A DNA stretch of 45,836 nt from a virus. The notes below the pieces were generated by a model that worked only from the letters and a program-made list of their open reading frames with translations, was not told the DNA's origin and ran no database searches. A program made the position numbers and the translations under genes. Of the stretch, positions 28,201-36,763 are shown piece by piece; position 1 is the first letter of the stretch, and each line of letters opens with the position of its first letter. Location: the IMG/VR virus record IMGVR_UViG_3300045120_000461, positions 1-45,836 of that record; one strand, given 5' to 3'.

Positions 28201-31200
28201 TTCCCGATCGCGAATTCATTCAGTGCCTCGCCCGCCGCCTTCCGTTCGGTGTACTTCTTCCCGTTGACCGTGATCGACCAGTCATCCGGATCTTTGGACG
28301 TATTCGTATCACGCGTGCGGATGTCGGCTTCCAGCTTCGGCAGCCAGTTCTTCGCGCGGGCAATCTCCTGTTCCATCCGCATCGTTTCCCGCCGCGCGTC
28401 GTCCTGCTTTATCGCGTAGTCCGATTCGAGCGCCGAGAGCCGAAAGACTTCAGCATCCACCGTCGCCTTCTCCTTCACCAGCGGATTGCCCGTCGCCGCG
28501 GCTTCGGCTTCCGACGCCCCGAGCGAGTCCTGAGAGATGTCTTCGGCTTCGCGCAGCCCAAGATCGCCGCGCATCACCTGATTGATGAATTTGGCCTTTC
28601 GCGCCACCATCCCCCACATGTAGGCGTCGAACGACGGCGCCGTGACGTAGCGGACGATGTGGACTTCCGGGTTCGTATTGCCCTGGCGCAGAATGCGCCC
28701 CTCGCGCTGTTCCACGTCGCGCGGACGCCAGGGAACATCCAGATGGTGGAGGGCAATCAGACGCTTCTGTACGTTCGTGCCCGCGCCCATCTTGGCGGTC
28801 GAGCCGATCGTGATGCGGATTTCGCCGTCGTTCATCTTCTGCTGCCAGACCGCTTTTTTCGCGTTGGTGTCGGCATCGTGAACAAAGGCGATTTCTTCCG
28901 CCGGCACGCCTTTCAGCGTGAGCTGGCGTCGGAGTTCGTCGTAGACGTTCCACCCTTCACCGGGCGTCGAAAGATCCGAGAACACAAGCTGCGTGGTGCG
29001 CTTCTCTTTACCCTGTTCCCACAGTTCAAAGATCCGGTTCGCCGCGAGCGTGACCTTGCCGCCCTCCGGATCGCGCGCCATTCCGACCAGGCGCAGATCG
29101 AGCGCTGCCTTGCGCCCGTCGCTCGTCACCTTCAGCATGTTGTCTGCTTTGGGGTTGACGTTGCCGCGCTTAATACGCTGAATGCGGCCCATGATCGAGC
29201 CCGGCTGCCAGCCGCCGCGCTCGTCCTTCGCCATGATGAAATCGCGCAGCGCCTGGGTGGCCGGAATGGTGACGGTTTCGTACTTTCCTTCCGCCAGTTT
29301 CGGAACGGGCAGCTTCAGCATCTCGGCGGTTTGCACGTCGGCCACGGCGCGGAACAGGTTTTGCAGTTCGGGCAGGTTGGTGAACTTCGCAAATCGCGTG
29401 TTGGTGCGGAAGCCGGCGCCATCGGGCGAGATTTCCTGACCGGTCACTGTCTCGCCGAAAACCTGCGCCCATGCATCGAACATGCTGACGCCGGCCTCGT
29501 CGAGAGCTTTGGGCGCGAGGTAGCGGAGCATGGTGTACATTTCCGCGACCGTGTTTGAGATCGGCGTCCCGGTGGCGAACACGAGGCGCCCGTTCGCTTT
29601 ATCGGTGACATGGCGCGACTTCATCAGCATGTCGAAGGCGCGGTTCGATTCCGTGTTCGGAATGCCGGCGATGCGTGTGGCCCGCGTCGTGAAGTAGAGG
29701 TTCTTGAACAGATCGGCCTCATCGACGAAAAGAGCGTCAACGCCCATCTGTTCCCACGTCAGCGCGTCGTCCTTGCGCGTGTCGGCTTTCTCGCGCAGTT
29801 TGGCTTCGAGCCGCTTCTTGGACTTTTCCAGTTCCTTGCGCACCCGTTTGTCGGCTTTGCCGCTCGTCGCAGCCATCTCGCGCAGCGCCTCTTCAAGCTG
29901 GTCGATTTCCTTCTGGAGAAACATATTGAAGGTTTCGTCCGAGACGGGAATCAGGCCGAGCGCGTCGTGCGAAACGATGGCCGCGTCGTAGTTGCCGGTC
30001 GCAATCTGTGCCATCGCCTTCTGCCGGTTGCCCTTTTGAAACGTAGTTTCGTCGGCCACGAACAGATTGGCCGCGGGGTAGAGATGCTGGAATTCCCGGC
30101 CAAACTGGCCCACCACGTTTGCCGGCACGGTGATGAGGGGCTTTTTGGCGAGTCCGAGACGGCGCAGTTCCATCGCCGCCGCCGCCATCTCGTACGTCTT
30201 ACCCGCCCCGACGACGTGCGCGAGCAGTGTATTCAGGCCCGAGGAGACGACGCGCCAGATCGCGTTCTCCTGGTGCGGCCTGAGCGTGACCGAGGGATTC
30301 ATGCCCCGGAACGTCAGGTGCGAGCCGTCGTACTGCCGGAGCCGCGTTCCGTTGTACGTTTCGTTGTAATACTTTTCGAGCGCGTCCCGGCGCGTTGGGT
30401 TTTCCCAGAGCCACTGGCTGAACCGGTCGCGGATTTTCTTCTGCGCTTCCTGCGCCGCCGCGGTCGCGCGGGGATCGACGACGGTTTTATCCTCCGATAC
30501 CCGGACGCGCACCGTCGGCACTTTCATGTTGAGCGCCTGTTCGATGAGCTTGTCGGCCGGCATTCCGCCGCCCGCCCACTGCGACTGGTTCTGCACGGTT
30601 TGCGTGTTGTCTATCTGGACTTCCCACAGCGCCAGCGGCTTGGCGTAAGCGACATTCACGCCGCGCGGCTGGACGCCGAGCAGTTCGGTGATGAACTGCT
30701 TCACTACCGGCGCCGGAATCCACGGCGAACCGAGACGGCCCTTGATTTCTGTGCCGCCCTTCAGATCGGGCGGCTTTACGGCTTCGAGCGCCGCAATGTT
30801 GCGCTCGTACGAGGGATCGGCTTTCGCCATGTCCCGCGCCTGGGCGAGCTTCTGGCGGACGTCGCCGGAAAGGTACTGGTCTGCGGTCTGCCACTGCTGC
30901 GTCTCCGGATCGCGGTAGATGCGTTCGCCCAGTTCGTCCTGCAGCGCCTCCGGATCGAGGCCGGTAAGCTGCGCCATCCGCGTCCAGTTGAGGCGCCCGT
31001 ACTCGTTGAGCGAAATGGTCAGGGCTTCGAGAGCGTTGCCCGCCGACTGAACGGGTTTGTAAGCCTGCACGACGGGCTCGGTGAAGATGGCTGTTTTTTT
31101 CGCCGTCTTCGTTTTGCGGTCGTACTTTTCGAGCGCGAGAAGAGACGGCGCGTCCGGATCGCCGCGGAAGGCGCGGACGTTGGCGTCGTCGTTCAGATTG

Positions 31201-34200
31201 CCGTATTTCTTTGCGAAGGAGTCGTAGACCTTCCCGAGCGCCTTCCGCGCCGCCACCTGTTCCGCTTCCGGCTTGTCCTCCAGTTGCGTGCGGAAAACCT
31301 CGTGCATCGCATCGCGCACCGGGATCATGCCCTTTACGCGCGCTGCCGATTCCCGGCCCGCTTCAACCGGTTCGAGCGTTTCGCCCGAGCGCCTTATCAG
31401 TTTTCCGTCCACGATGCCGAAGGCGTTCTGTTTGAGATGGCCGGCTTCGGGGTATTCGGCGGCTGCGATCGCATCGGGTTTAAATGCGTCCGCTGTGGGG
31501 CGTTCGGTCAGCACGTTCCTGGGCAGGCGGGCGATCGCGCCGGCCAGGGCTTCCGGCGTCACCTGGCCGAGCACGTTGATTTCAGGACCGAAGCGACCGC
31601 GATTGCCCTTCACCGTTCCGAGAATCATTTCCGGGTGGCGCGTGTAGTAGTCGTTCTGATACGGGTTGTCCTCGTCGCCCGGAAACAGGTTGGTGGGGGA
31701 GGCCTTGACGAAGTCTTCTACCTCCGATGCGTCTCCGGGCAACCGCTTCTGAAGGAAAACGATGTCGGTAACGACCGTCGTGCCGGCGTTTTTCTCAAAT
31801 GCGGTCTGCGGCAGCCGGATGGCGCCGAGGAATTTCGCCTCGCGCTGGATGTACTCGCGCACGGCGGGGTCTTTGCCGTCCATCGTGTAGCGCGAAGTGA
31901 CGAAAGCGACGATGCCGCCCGGACGTACTTTGTCGAGCGCCTTGCCGAAAAAGAAATCGTGAATCGAGCCGGTGAGGAAGCGGCGCGGGCCTTTGAAATC
32001 GCGGTCGAACACGCCGTAGTTGCCGAACGGGACGTTCGATACTGCGAGGTCAAACCAGTTATTCGGGAAGCGGGTCCGCTCGAAGCCCGTCGGAAATACC
32101 GCCGCGTTCGGGTAAAGCAGGGCGGCGATGCGGGCCGTGACGGGATCGAGTTCGACGCCCGAGAGCTTCGCGCCCGACTGAAGATCGTCCGGCATCAGGC
32201 CGAAGAAATTGCCCGAACCCATCGAGGGTTCGAGCGTAGACAGTCCGGGCCGCGCGCCGAGATGCCGAACCGCGTCCCAGATCGCGCGAACCACCGGTTC
32301 AGATGTGTAGTGCGCGTTGGGCGTCGTCGCCGCGGCTGTTTTCCATTCTTCCGGCGTCAGCGTGTCGCGCAACTCGCCCGCTGTCTGTCTGAGAGCCGCC
32401 GTCGTCTGGTAGTGCTCGAACACTTCGGGCAGAGCGCCCCATCCGGTGTATTTGACGAGCTTCTTCTGTTCGTCGAGCGTCGCCGGCCGGCCTTCCGCTT
32501 CCACCTGCTTCATGGTGCGGATGGCTTCGAGGTTCGCGATCGCCTTGTCGGACAGCGATCCTTCGCCGAGATGATCGGCGCCGGTGATGCGGTAGCCGGT
32601 GAGTCTGGGGCGATTGTCTAAGGTTCGGGGTGGTCGGGGAGGTCGGGTAACGCGGGTGACGGGACCATCCAGATTTCCCTCGTCAGTTCGTCCGCCTGAT
32701 CCGGGTTCAGGCCCTGGCCGATGTACTGGCTGTAGGCCCGGTTCGCCTGGTCCGCCGTGGACTTCAGCACTTGCTGGAGCTTGCCCTGGCTTTCCATTTG
32801 CTTTACCGCTTCCGGCTGCGCCTGGTTCCAGTGTTCCAGTATCTGCGCCTGAAACGGTGTCAGTCCCGTGAGGTTCGCCACCCTTCGATTGTCGCTCAGG
32901 TTTCGGTTCCGGCGCCGCGGTAACCTCCGCAGCGGCGGGCTGCGCGGGTGTTTCAACGGGTTGCACGGGTGGGGCATCGACTTCTGCGACAGCCTGCTTG
33001 TACGGCGTGCCCGCCTTTACCTTGTCGCGGATCGCCCTGGCGCGCGTGACGTTGGGCTTCTCGGCTTTCGCCGCCCCGCGCACGCCTCCGGTCGCGAACG
33101 TGGGGAGCACGTACTTCGTGTCCGGTTCGTTCGGCACCTGCGGTGTGACGACTGGTTTCTTCGGCGCGGCGGGCGGCTCCGCTACTTTCGTTTCGGCGGG
33201 CGCGACGGCGGCTGCGGGTTCCCCGCCGCCGCGTTCAGGGACGCGAGCAGGTTCGGCGGGCGTTTCGCGTTCGGGCGCGGGCGGTTCGGGCGGGGTGGTG
33301 GTCGTTTCATGGGGTGGCTCCTTCGTTTCGGGTTCGGCGCGTTCTCGTGTAAAGCGTGAGGGCGTCCCGTTGATCTGTGAACTGAGCTTGGGATACTCAT
33401 CGGGATGGACAAAAACGTCGCCGCTTTCATCTCCGGGGGGGCGCCATGTCTCCGGGGGAAAATCATCCCGATGTGCGGTTAGAATCTCCCCACCCGGTCC
33501 CTCCCGTTTGGCATAGGAAAGAGCCTCGCCGCGATGCTGCGTCCACCACGGCGATGGCGGCTCAGCAGTCCCGGCCTTACTCTTTCTCACTCCCTGGTAA
33601 TAGTGGCTGTTTATCGGCTTCGTTTCCGGCGCGATCGGCGCTGGCGCGGGCGTTTCGCCCTTCGCGGCGGGCGCGGGCGGCGCAACGGGTTTAACGGGTT
33701 CCGGCGCGACGGGCTCCGCGACCGGCGCAGCGACGGGCTGCGCGGGTTCTTCGACGGGTTGCGCGGGCGTTTCGACGGGTTGCGCGGCCTTCGGCTTCGC
33801 GGGCGCGGGTTCGCCGCCGACGCGCCGGCCCGTGATCGTGTACTCGGGCGCGGCGGACGCTTCGGCTTTCGGCGCGGCCTTTGCGAACGTCTCTCGCGCG
33901 CCTTTGACCGCGTGCCGTCCGGCCGCGGTCGCGAGGCCGAGCGTCGCCGCCATTTCGGTGAGCGTTTTCGTCGCCCCTTCGGTATCGCCCTTTTTGATTT
34001 GCTGAATCAGTTGCGGCGACTGCTTCAACGCGCTGTGAATCATGTCGAGCGAGAAGCCGCCCGACACGAGCTTCTGAATCCGCGGCATGTACTTCGCGCC
34101 GACTTCGGCGAGCCGCCCCACCGCGGGCTCGGAGAGCTGGGAGAGCTTGCCGGCGCCGCCGAGCCCGCCCGTCGCCAGCAGGAGCGCGATGCTTTTCGGC

Positions 34201-34796
34201 GTGGTGAAGCCGCTGAGAAAGTCCTGGGCCCCTGCGGTGAATCCCCGGTTGACGGGTCCGCCCGTGATCTGTTTCGCGTTGGCGCCGAAATCGACGAGCG
34301 GCGCGTCGGGGTTGTAGGGCGCCTGCGCGCCTTCGCGCACGCCCCGAACATTGCCATACGCACCGTTCGGCCCCGTGAACGGTGCCATCAGGCGTTCGAG
34401 GACCGTCGGCGCGGGCGCGGCGCCGATTGTCACTATCGCCCGCGCGTTCTCCGTCGCTATTCTGAGCGCGTCGTCGGGATGAACGAGTTGGTTGGATTGG
34501 TCGGCCAGCCGCTGCAGACCGTTCGGCTGCGCAACGGGCGCAACGCCGGTCTGCATGGGTTGCGCGGCTGGTTGCGCGGGTGGCTGGACGTCGAAGCCGG
34601 GCGGCAGGCCCGCGGTCGGCGTCGCGGCGCGGCCTGGCGGCTGCGTGGGCGCGGGCGCGTCCGCGTAATCGTCGTAGGCGCCAGGGAATTTCGCTTTGAC
34701 GCGCCGCCCTACCTCGTCGTCCGGAAGGTCGTCGTACTGGCCGGCGTATTTGGCTTTCACCGCCTTGCCGAGATCGTAGACAGTTGTCTCGGGCAT
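25263..34796 (-). CDS. Giant polyvalent virion protein: DarB-like adenine methylase plus SNF2/DEAD helicase, 3,177 aa
   Basis: Residues 8-46 carry the duplicated KAKYAGQYDDLPDDEVG / KAKFPGAYDDYAD motif typical of large phage and plasmid polyvalent proteins. Residues 50-740 are Pro/Ala/Glu-rich. An N6-adenine methylase follows: SAM motif LEPSMGSGNFFGL near 862 and catalytic SNVPFGNYG near 920. A superfamily 2 helicase comes next: GAGKT near 1530, VDEAD near 1690, TGTPISNTVAEM near 1743, REGRILRQGN near 2035. A long helical C-terminal part (NNVLNQFQLGLSAFHLGF near 2655) resembles polyvalent-protein domains seen in virion proteins. P1 DarB protects DNA from host restriction; Bcep22-type podoviruses carry similar giants. 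The role, likely injected with DNA, is inferred. It accounts for 21% of the genome. Confidence 0.88.
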   Translation of the reverse strand: MPETTVYDLGKAVKAKYAGQYDDLPDDEVGRRVKAKFPGAYDDYADAPAPTQPPGRAATPTAGLPPGFDVQPPAQPAAQPMQTGVAPVAQPNGLQRLADQSNQLVHPDDALRIATENARAIVTIGAAPAPTVLERLMAPFTGPNGAYGNVRGVREGAQAPYNPDAPLVDFGANAKQITGGPVNRGFTAGAQDFLSGFTTPKSIALLLATGGLGGAGKLSQLSEPAVGRLAEVGAKYMPRIQKLVSGGFSLDMIHSALKQSPQLIQQIKKGDTEGATKTLTEMAATLGLATAAGRHAVKGARETFAKAAPKAEASAAPEYTITGRRVGGEPAPAKPKAAQPVETPAQPVEEPAQPVAAPVAEPVAPEPVKPVAPPAPAAKGETPAPAPIAPETKPINSHYYQGVRKSKAGTAEPPSPWWTQHRGEALSYAKREGPGGEILTAHRDDFPPETWRPPGDESGDVFVHPDEYPKLSSQINGTPSRFTRERAEPETKEPPHETTTTPPEPPAPERETPAEPARVPERGGGEPAAAVAPAETKVAEPPAAPKKPVVTPQVPNEPDTKYVLPTFATGGVRGAAKAEKPNVTRARAIRDKVKAGTPYKQAVAEVDAPPVQPVETPAQPAAAEVTAAPEPKPERQSKGGEPHGTDTVSGADTGTLEPGAAGSGKANGKPGQAPASAEVHGGPGEPGLQPVHRPGPEPGSGGRTDEGNLDGPVTRVTRPPRPPRTLDNRPRLTGYRITGADHLGEGSLSDKAIANLEAIRTMKQVEAEGRPATLDEQKKLVKYTGWGALPEVFEHYQTTAALRQTAGELRDTLTPEEWKTAAATTPNAHYTSEPVVRAIWDAVRHLGARPGLSTLEPSMGSGNFFGLMPDDLQSGAKLSGVELDPVTARIAALLYPNAAVFPTGFERTRFPNNWFDLAVSNVPFGNYGVFDRDFKGPRRFLTGSIHDFFFGKALDKVRPGGIVAFVTSRYTMDGKDPAVREYIQREAKFLGAIRLPQTAFEKNAGTTVVTDIVFLQKRLPGDASEVEDFVKASPTNLFPGDEDNPYQNDYYTRHPEMILGTVKGNRGRFGPEINVLGQVTPEALAGAIARLPRNVLTERPTADAFKPDAIAAAEYPEAGHLKQNAFGIVDGKLIRRSGETLEPVEAGRESAARVKGMIPVRDAMHEVFRTQLEDKPEAEQVAARKALGKVYDSFAKKYGNLNDDANVRAFRGDPDAPSLLALEKYDRKTKTAKKTAIFTEPVVQAYKPVQSAGNALEALTISLNEYGRLNWTRMAQLTGLDPEALQDELGERIYRDPETQQWQTADQYLSGDVRQKLAQARDMAKADPSYERNIAALEAVKPPDLKGGTEIKGRLGSPWIPAPVVKQFITELLGVQPRGVNVAYAKPLALWEVQIDNTQTVQNQSQWAGGGMPADKLIEQALNMKVPTVRVRVSEDKTVVDPRATAAAQEAQKKIRDRFSQWLWENPTRRDALEKYYNETYNGTRLRQYDGSHLTFRGMNPSVTLRPHQENAIWRVVSSGLNTLLAHVVGAGKTYEMAAAAMELRRLGLAKKPLITVPANVVGQFGREFQHLYPAANLFVADETTFQKGNRQKAMAQIATGNYDAAIVSHDALGLIPVSDETFNMFLQKEIDQLEEALREMAATSGKADKRVRKELEKSKKRLEAKLREKADTRKDDALTWEQMGVDALFVDEADLFKNLYFTTRATRIAGIPNTESNRAFDMLMKSRHVTDKANGRLVFATGTPISNTVAEMYTMLRYLAPKALDEAGVSMFDAWAQVFGETVTGQEISPDGAGFRTNTRFAKFTNLPELQNLFRAVADVQTAEMLKLPVPKLAEGKYETVTIPATQALRDFIMAKDERGGWQPGSIMGRIQRIKRGNVNPKADNMLKVTSDGRKAALDLRLVGMARDPEGGKVTLAANRIFELWEQGKEKRTTQLVFSDLSTPGEGWNVYDELRRQLTLKGVPAEEIAFVHDADTNAKKAVWQQKMNDGEIRITIGSTAKMGAGTNVQKRLIALHHLDVPWRPRDVEQREGRILRQGNTNPEVHIVRYVTAPSFDAYMWGMVARKAKFINQVMRGDLGLREAEDISQDSLGASEAEAAATGNPLVKEKATVDAEVFRLSALESDYAIKQDDARRETMRMEQEIARAKNWLPKLEADIRTRDTNTSKDPDDWSITVNGKKYTERKAAGEALNEFAIGNRLDDTTHKAGTYRGFTIETRGMGASQAPRTSFRGEALHYFNLNPESGQGTMQSLDAQLRGLDGLAGDYRQKIEKGEEKLTRLRVEAATPFPDGATLDGLVKRQAEIAKALDLDANAAVIDEAETDMPEPDADGASEDPNAPALETPPKKNPEAGGALLDFLTLGLTQFAQTDVAPALRDVAQGMRETGRDALKALAPTLFDRDAEDASLVLRGKLAELARKADRARDTLAKASAYFARQPAAENLDFIDRMELGQRQKNADLDAIAFRLRTLLDDKRADVQSLGTGKLKNFYTDYFPHIWKNPRRAKTMFQAFFGKRPLEGGKAFLKKRSLPTIADGLAVGLEPISDNPVTMTLLKVHEMDRYVMAHETLAEWKQRGLAKFFRGNRPPPNGWTRIDDSISTVYGRNAAGETIVRGHYYAPEGAARIMNNYLSPGLRQYAGYRAIAGLNNVLNQFQLGLSAFHLGFTAADTTVSKAALGYQALMRGRPIKAAKYFAQTPAAAFTTYLKGDKLLREWYRPGSQGAVIGNLVDNLVTAGGRARMDQMYRTEIAEKMREALRHGNIIGAALRAPFAGVEYLSNLLMNEAVPRMKLGAFADLARFHLDELGPNATFDEARRVLTQDWNSVENRLGEMTYDNLFWNKMAKDLAMIAVRSVGWNLGTLREVGGAIGDIGLQPYNALKGKPVNLNRLSYLLGLVTVNAVMSAVYQYLKTGKGPDEIEDYFFPKNGETDEAGHPQRVSWPTYVKDVYHYATQPARTIANKAAPIWSALAEMAHNKDFYGNQIRNPDDPLVTQLLDLAKHAAKQAIPIGVRNYQRETALGGSLSTRGEQFVGVSPAPSDLDKTPAERLAAKLSAERTGDEPGRPAEAAERRDLRQSLVRALRNNKPVPKEVLDAMKAGKLRTADVKAARQRAHESPLEAAFARLTIGDALKVYRASTADERRRLRGMLLKKGTAALKSEAPAERLKTAQELRKALAVQ

Positions 34797-34798
34797 GA

Positions 34799-36220
34799 TT
34801 AGCGGATTCCGAGCGGATCGGCCTTCTTTTTGCGCAGTCCCGCGGGATCTTTAGCGTCGGGTTCCGGCTGAATGCCCGCCGCCCAGTTGTTATGAGGAAC
34901 GTCCTGCCCCGTCTCGCCGCCAATGGCAATCTCATACTCTTTCTGCGCGTCGTCAACATCGGACCGCAACTGATCCGCTGCCGCCTTTTTGTCTTCCGGA
35001 GTGAAGGCGACGGCGAGCGCCTTCCGGTATTCCTTGTTGGCGGTATCGATCGACTTCTTTTTCGTGGCCTCGAAGCCGCGGAATATCTTCTTCTGCGCCT
35101 CGGCGCGGGTCTGGTCGCGTTCCGACCTGCGTTCGGCGCGATCGCCCGCGATCGCCGCCCGCGTCAGATCGCGGTCCTTGTCGGATTCGGTGCCCGGCGC
35201 GCGCCATAACGCGAGCGCGTTCGTGGCGCGCGTCTTCTCCGCCGGATCGGATTCGGGATCGGTGATGATGCGCACCCAGTCGTCGGCGGTTTCCTTGCGC
35301 GGCTCTTTCGCGGCCTTTTCCGGAAGCGCGAACGAGAACGGCCCGCCCGCTGGCGCGGGCGCGGCAGTGCCGTCGAACGCGCCGCCGGGTAGACCGGCGC
35401 CCTGCGCGTCGCCCGGTTCGCGGCGTTTCAGCGTGGGCCGCGTCGGTACGGTCGGGACGGCGGGCGTTGCGGTCTGCGCCGCCGCCTGGTCCGGAGGCGT
35501 GAACGGGAACGCGCTGGCGGGTTGCGCGGGTGCTGCATTCGGTTGCGCGGCTGCGCCGTCGAAAGCGCCGCCGGGTAAGCCGCCGCCGGACGCGGGCTGT
35601 GCTGCGCCGCCTCGCATGTTCCGAAGCGGCTGGACCGTGTGCGTTCTTTTTCCGATCGCCACGGCCGCGGGGTTTCCGTCGGCATCGCGAAATCTGCCCG
35701 TCGCATCAATTTCGACGGGCTCGTTTAGCTGCGATTCGGCTTCGTTGACGGCCATCGCGAGCGAGTGCGATTCCGACGCCGTGACCGGGCTCTTGCCGTC
35801 CCAGCCCTGCGCCATGTGCAGGTTGTACATCAGGCTTCCCTCTTTGGGGATATACGCCTTGCCGGATTCCACCTCGGTCGGCTTGGACATGAGCTGCCCG
35901 CCGATCATCATCTTTTGCCGCTTCGGGTCCGCGTTCGGATTCAGCGGCTTGGTGCGGTCGATCATGCCGCCCGGCATTCTGGTTTCCGCCTGGACCGGCT
36001 CCCATCCGGCCTGCAGTGCGCGGTAACGAGCCGTCTGATCCCGCTGGTCCTGCGCCGCCTGCGCCTGCGCCGCCAGCCGCTGCTGCGTCGCCTGCTGGTT
36101 CGCCGCCGCCATCATCGCGTTCGCGATACTCGCGCCGCCCGAGGTGTACGGTATCGAAACTTCCGGCGGAAGTGACGGGAATAATCCCCCTGACCCTCCT
36201 CGAAATGATGCTAATGGCAT
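34799..36220 (-). CDS. Internal virion protein candidate, 473 aa
   Basis: Start MPLASFRGGSGGLFPSLPPE at 36220. Residues 35-70 are Gln/Ala-rich helix (MMAAANQQATQQRLAAQAQAAQDQRDQTARY). A linker holds a duplicated GLPGGAFDG-A/P segment (about residues 213 and 279). The C-terminal 150 residues are charged helix (RAERRSERDQTRAEAQKKIFRGFEATKKKSIDTANKEYRKAL). It sits directly before the giant gene, in the place of podovirus internal or ejection proteins. No family is certain. Confidence 0.7.
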   Translation of the reverse strand: MPLASFRGGSGGLFPSLPPEVSIPYTSGGASIANAMMAAANQQATQQRLAAQAQAAQDQRDQTARYRALQAGWEPVQAETRMPGGMIDRTKPLNPNADPKRQKMMIGGQLMSKPTEVESGKAYIPKEGSLMYNLHMAQGWDGKSPVTASESHSLAMAVNEAESQLNEPVEIDATGRFRDADGNPAAVAIGKRTHTVQPLRNMRGGAAQPASGGGLPGGAFDGAAAQPNAAPAQPASAFPFTPPDQAAAQTATPAVPTVPTRPTLKRREPGDAQGAGLPGGAFDGTAAPAPAGGPFSFALPEKAAKEPRKETADDWVRIITDPESDPAEKTRATNALALWRAPGTESDKDRDLTRAAIAGDRAERRSERDQTRAEAQKKIFRGFEATKKKSIDTANKEYRKALAVAFTPEDKKAAADQLRSDVDDAQKEYEIAIGGETGQDVPHNNWAAGIQPEPDAKDPAGLRKKKADPLGIR

Positions 36221-36223
36221 GGC

Positions 36224-36763
36224 TTACAATTTCCCCGCAATACTGGGGAATCCTGCGCCGACGTCAGCCCCGATACCCCAGCCGGAACTGCTGCCCGTGC
36301 TGGTTCCCGACTCGCTCAGGTTCTGCGTCAGGCCGAGCGACTGGAACGCGTAGTTCAGCGCAGCCATCAGGTTCTGCGAATTCACGCCCTGCTGCACCTG
36401 GGCGAAATTAGCCTCGTTTCCGGCGAGCTGGCTCTCCCTTCCCAGTTCGCTTTGCAGCGTCGCCTTTCCCGTCGTTCCCGACTTTCCGAACCCGCGCGCG
36501 GCGAGGAACTGGTTTACCCGGTCCAGCAGTCCGCCCGATGTCTTGTTGATCGAGTCCGCCGCCGCCGTCTTCTGCGCCGCGACTCCCGGCGAGAGCGTTC
36601 CCGCGTCCGACGCCGCCAGATTCGACGCCAGGCTCGACCCCAGCCGGTTCTGCAGCGCCGTCTGTGGCGCCCCGTAGGTATTCGCCTGCGTCCCCGAAGA
36701 GGTACCCGTCGAGGTCGCGCTGGTTTGCTTCGATGAGTACCCGCCGCTTAGACTCGCGCCCAT
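36224..36763 (-). CDS. Gly/Ser-rich helical virion protein, 179 aa
   Basis: ATG at 36763 has a very strong ribosome site (GGAGGAG, four bases upstream). MGASLSGGYSSKQTSATSTG leads into a low-complexity Ser/Thr/Gly stretch, then helices (ALQNRLGSSLASNLAASDAGTLSPGVAAQKTAAADSINKTSGGLLDRVNQFLAARG). A Gln/Asn-rich helix and a Gly-rich tail follow. This texture resembles small internal or ejection proteins of podoviruses. Its first 356 bases overlap the end of the GNAT-like gene in another frame. Confidence 0.7.
   Translation of the reverse strand: MGASLSGGYSSKQTSATSTGTSSGTQANTYGAPQTALQNRLGSSLASNLAASDAGTLSPGVAAQKTAAADSINKTSGGLLDRVNQFLAARGFGKSGTTGKATLQSELGRESQLAGNEANFAQVQQGVNSQNLMAALNYAFQSLGLTQNLSESGTSTGSSSGWGIGADVGAGFPSIAGKL

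Noticed and set aside
25800-29558. Long plus-strand open frame (1,252 codons) over the giant gene
   Set aside because: It is Arg/Val/His-rich, lacks domains and mirrors the minus-strand methylase-helicase gene, as GC-rich third positions produce on the opposite strand.
29610-32621. Second long plus-strand frame (1,003 codons)
   Set aside because: Same reason; it lies wholly opposite the methylase and helicase domains, whose motifs are intact on the minus strand.
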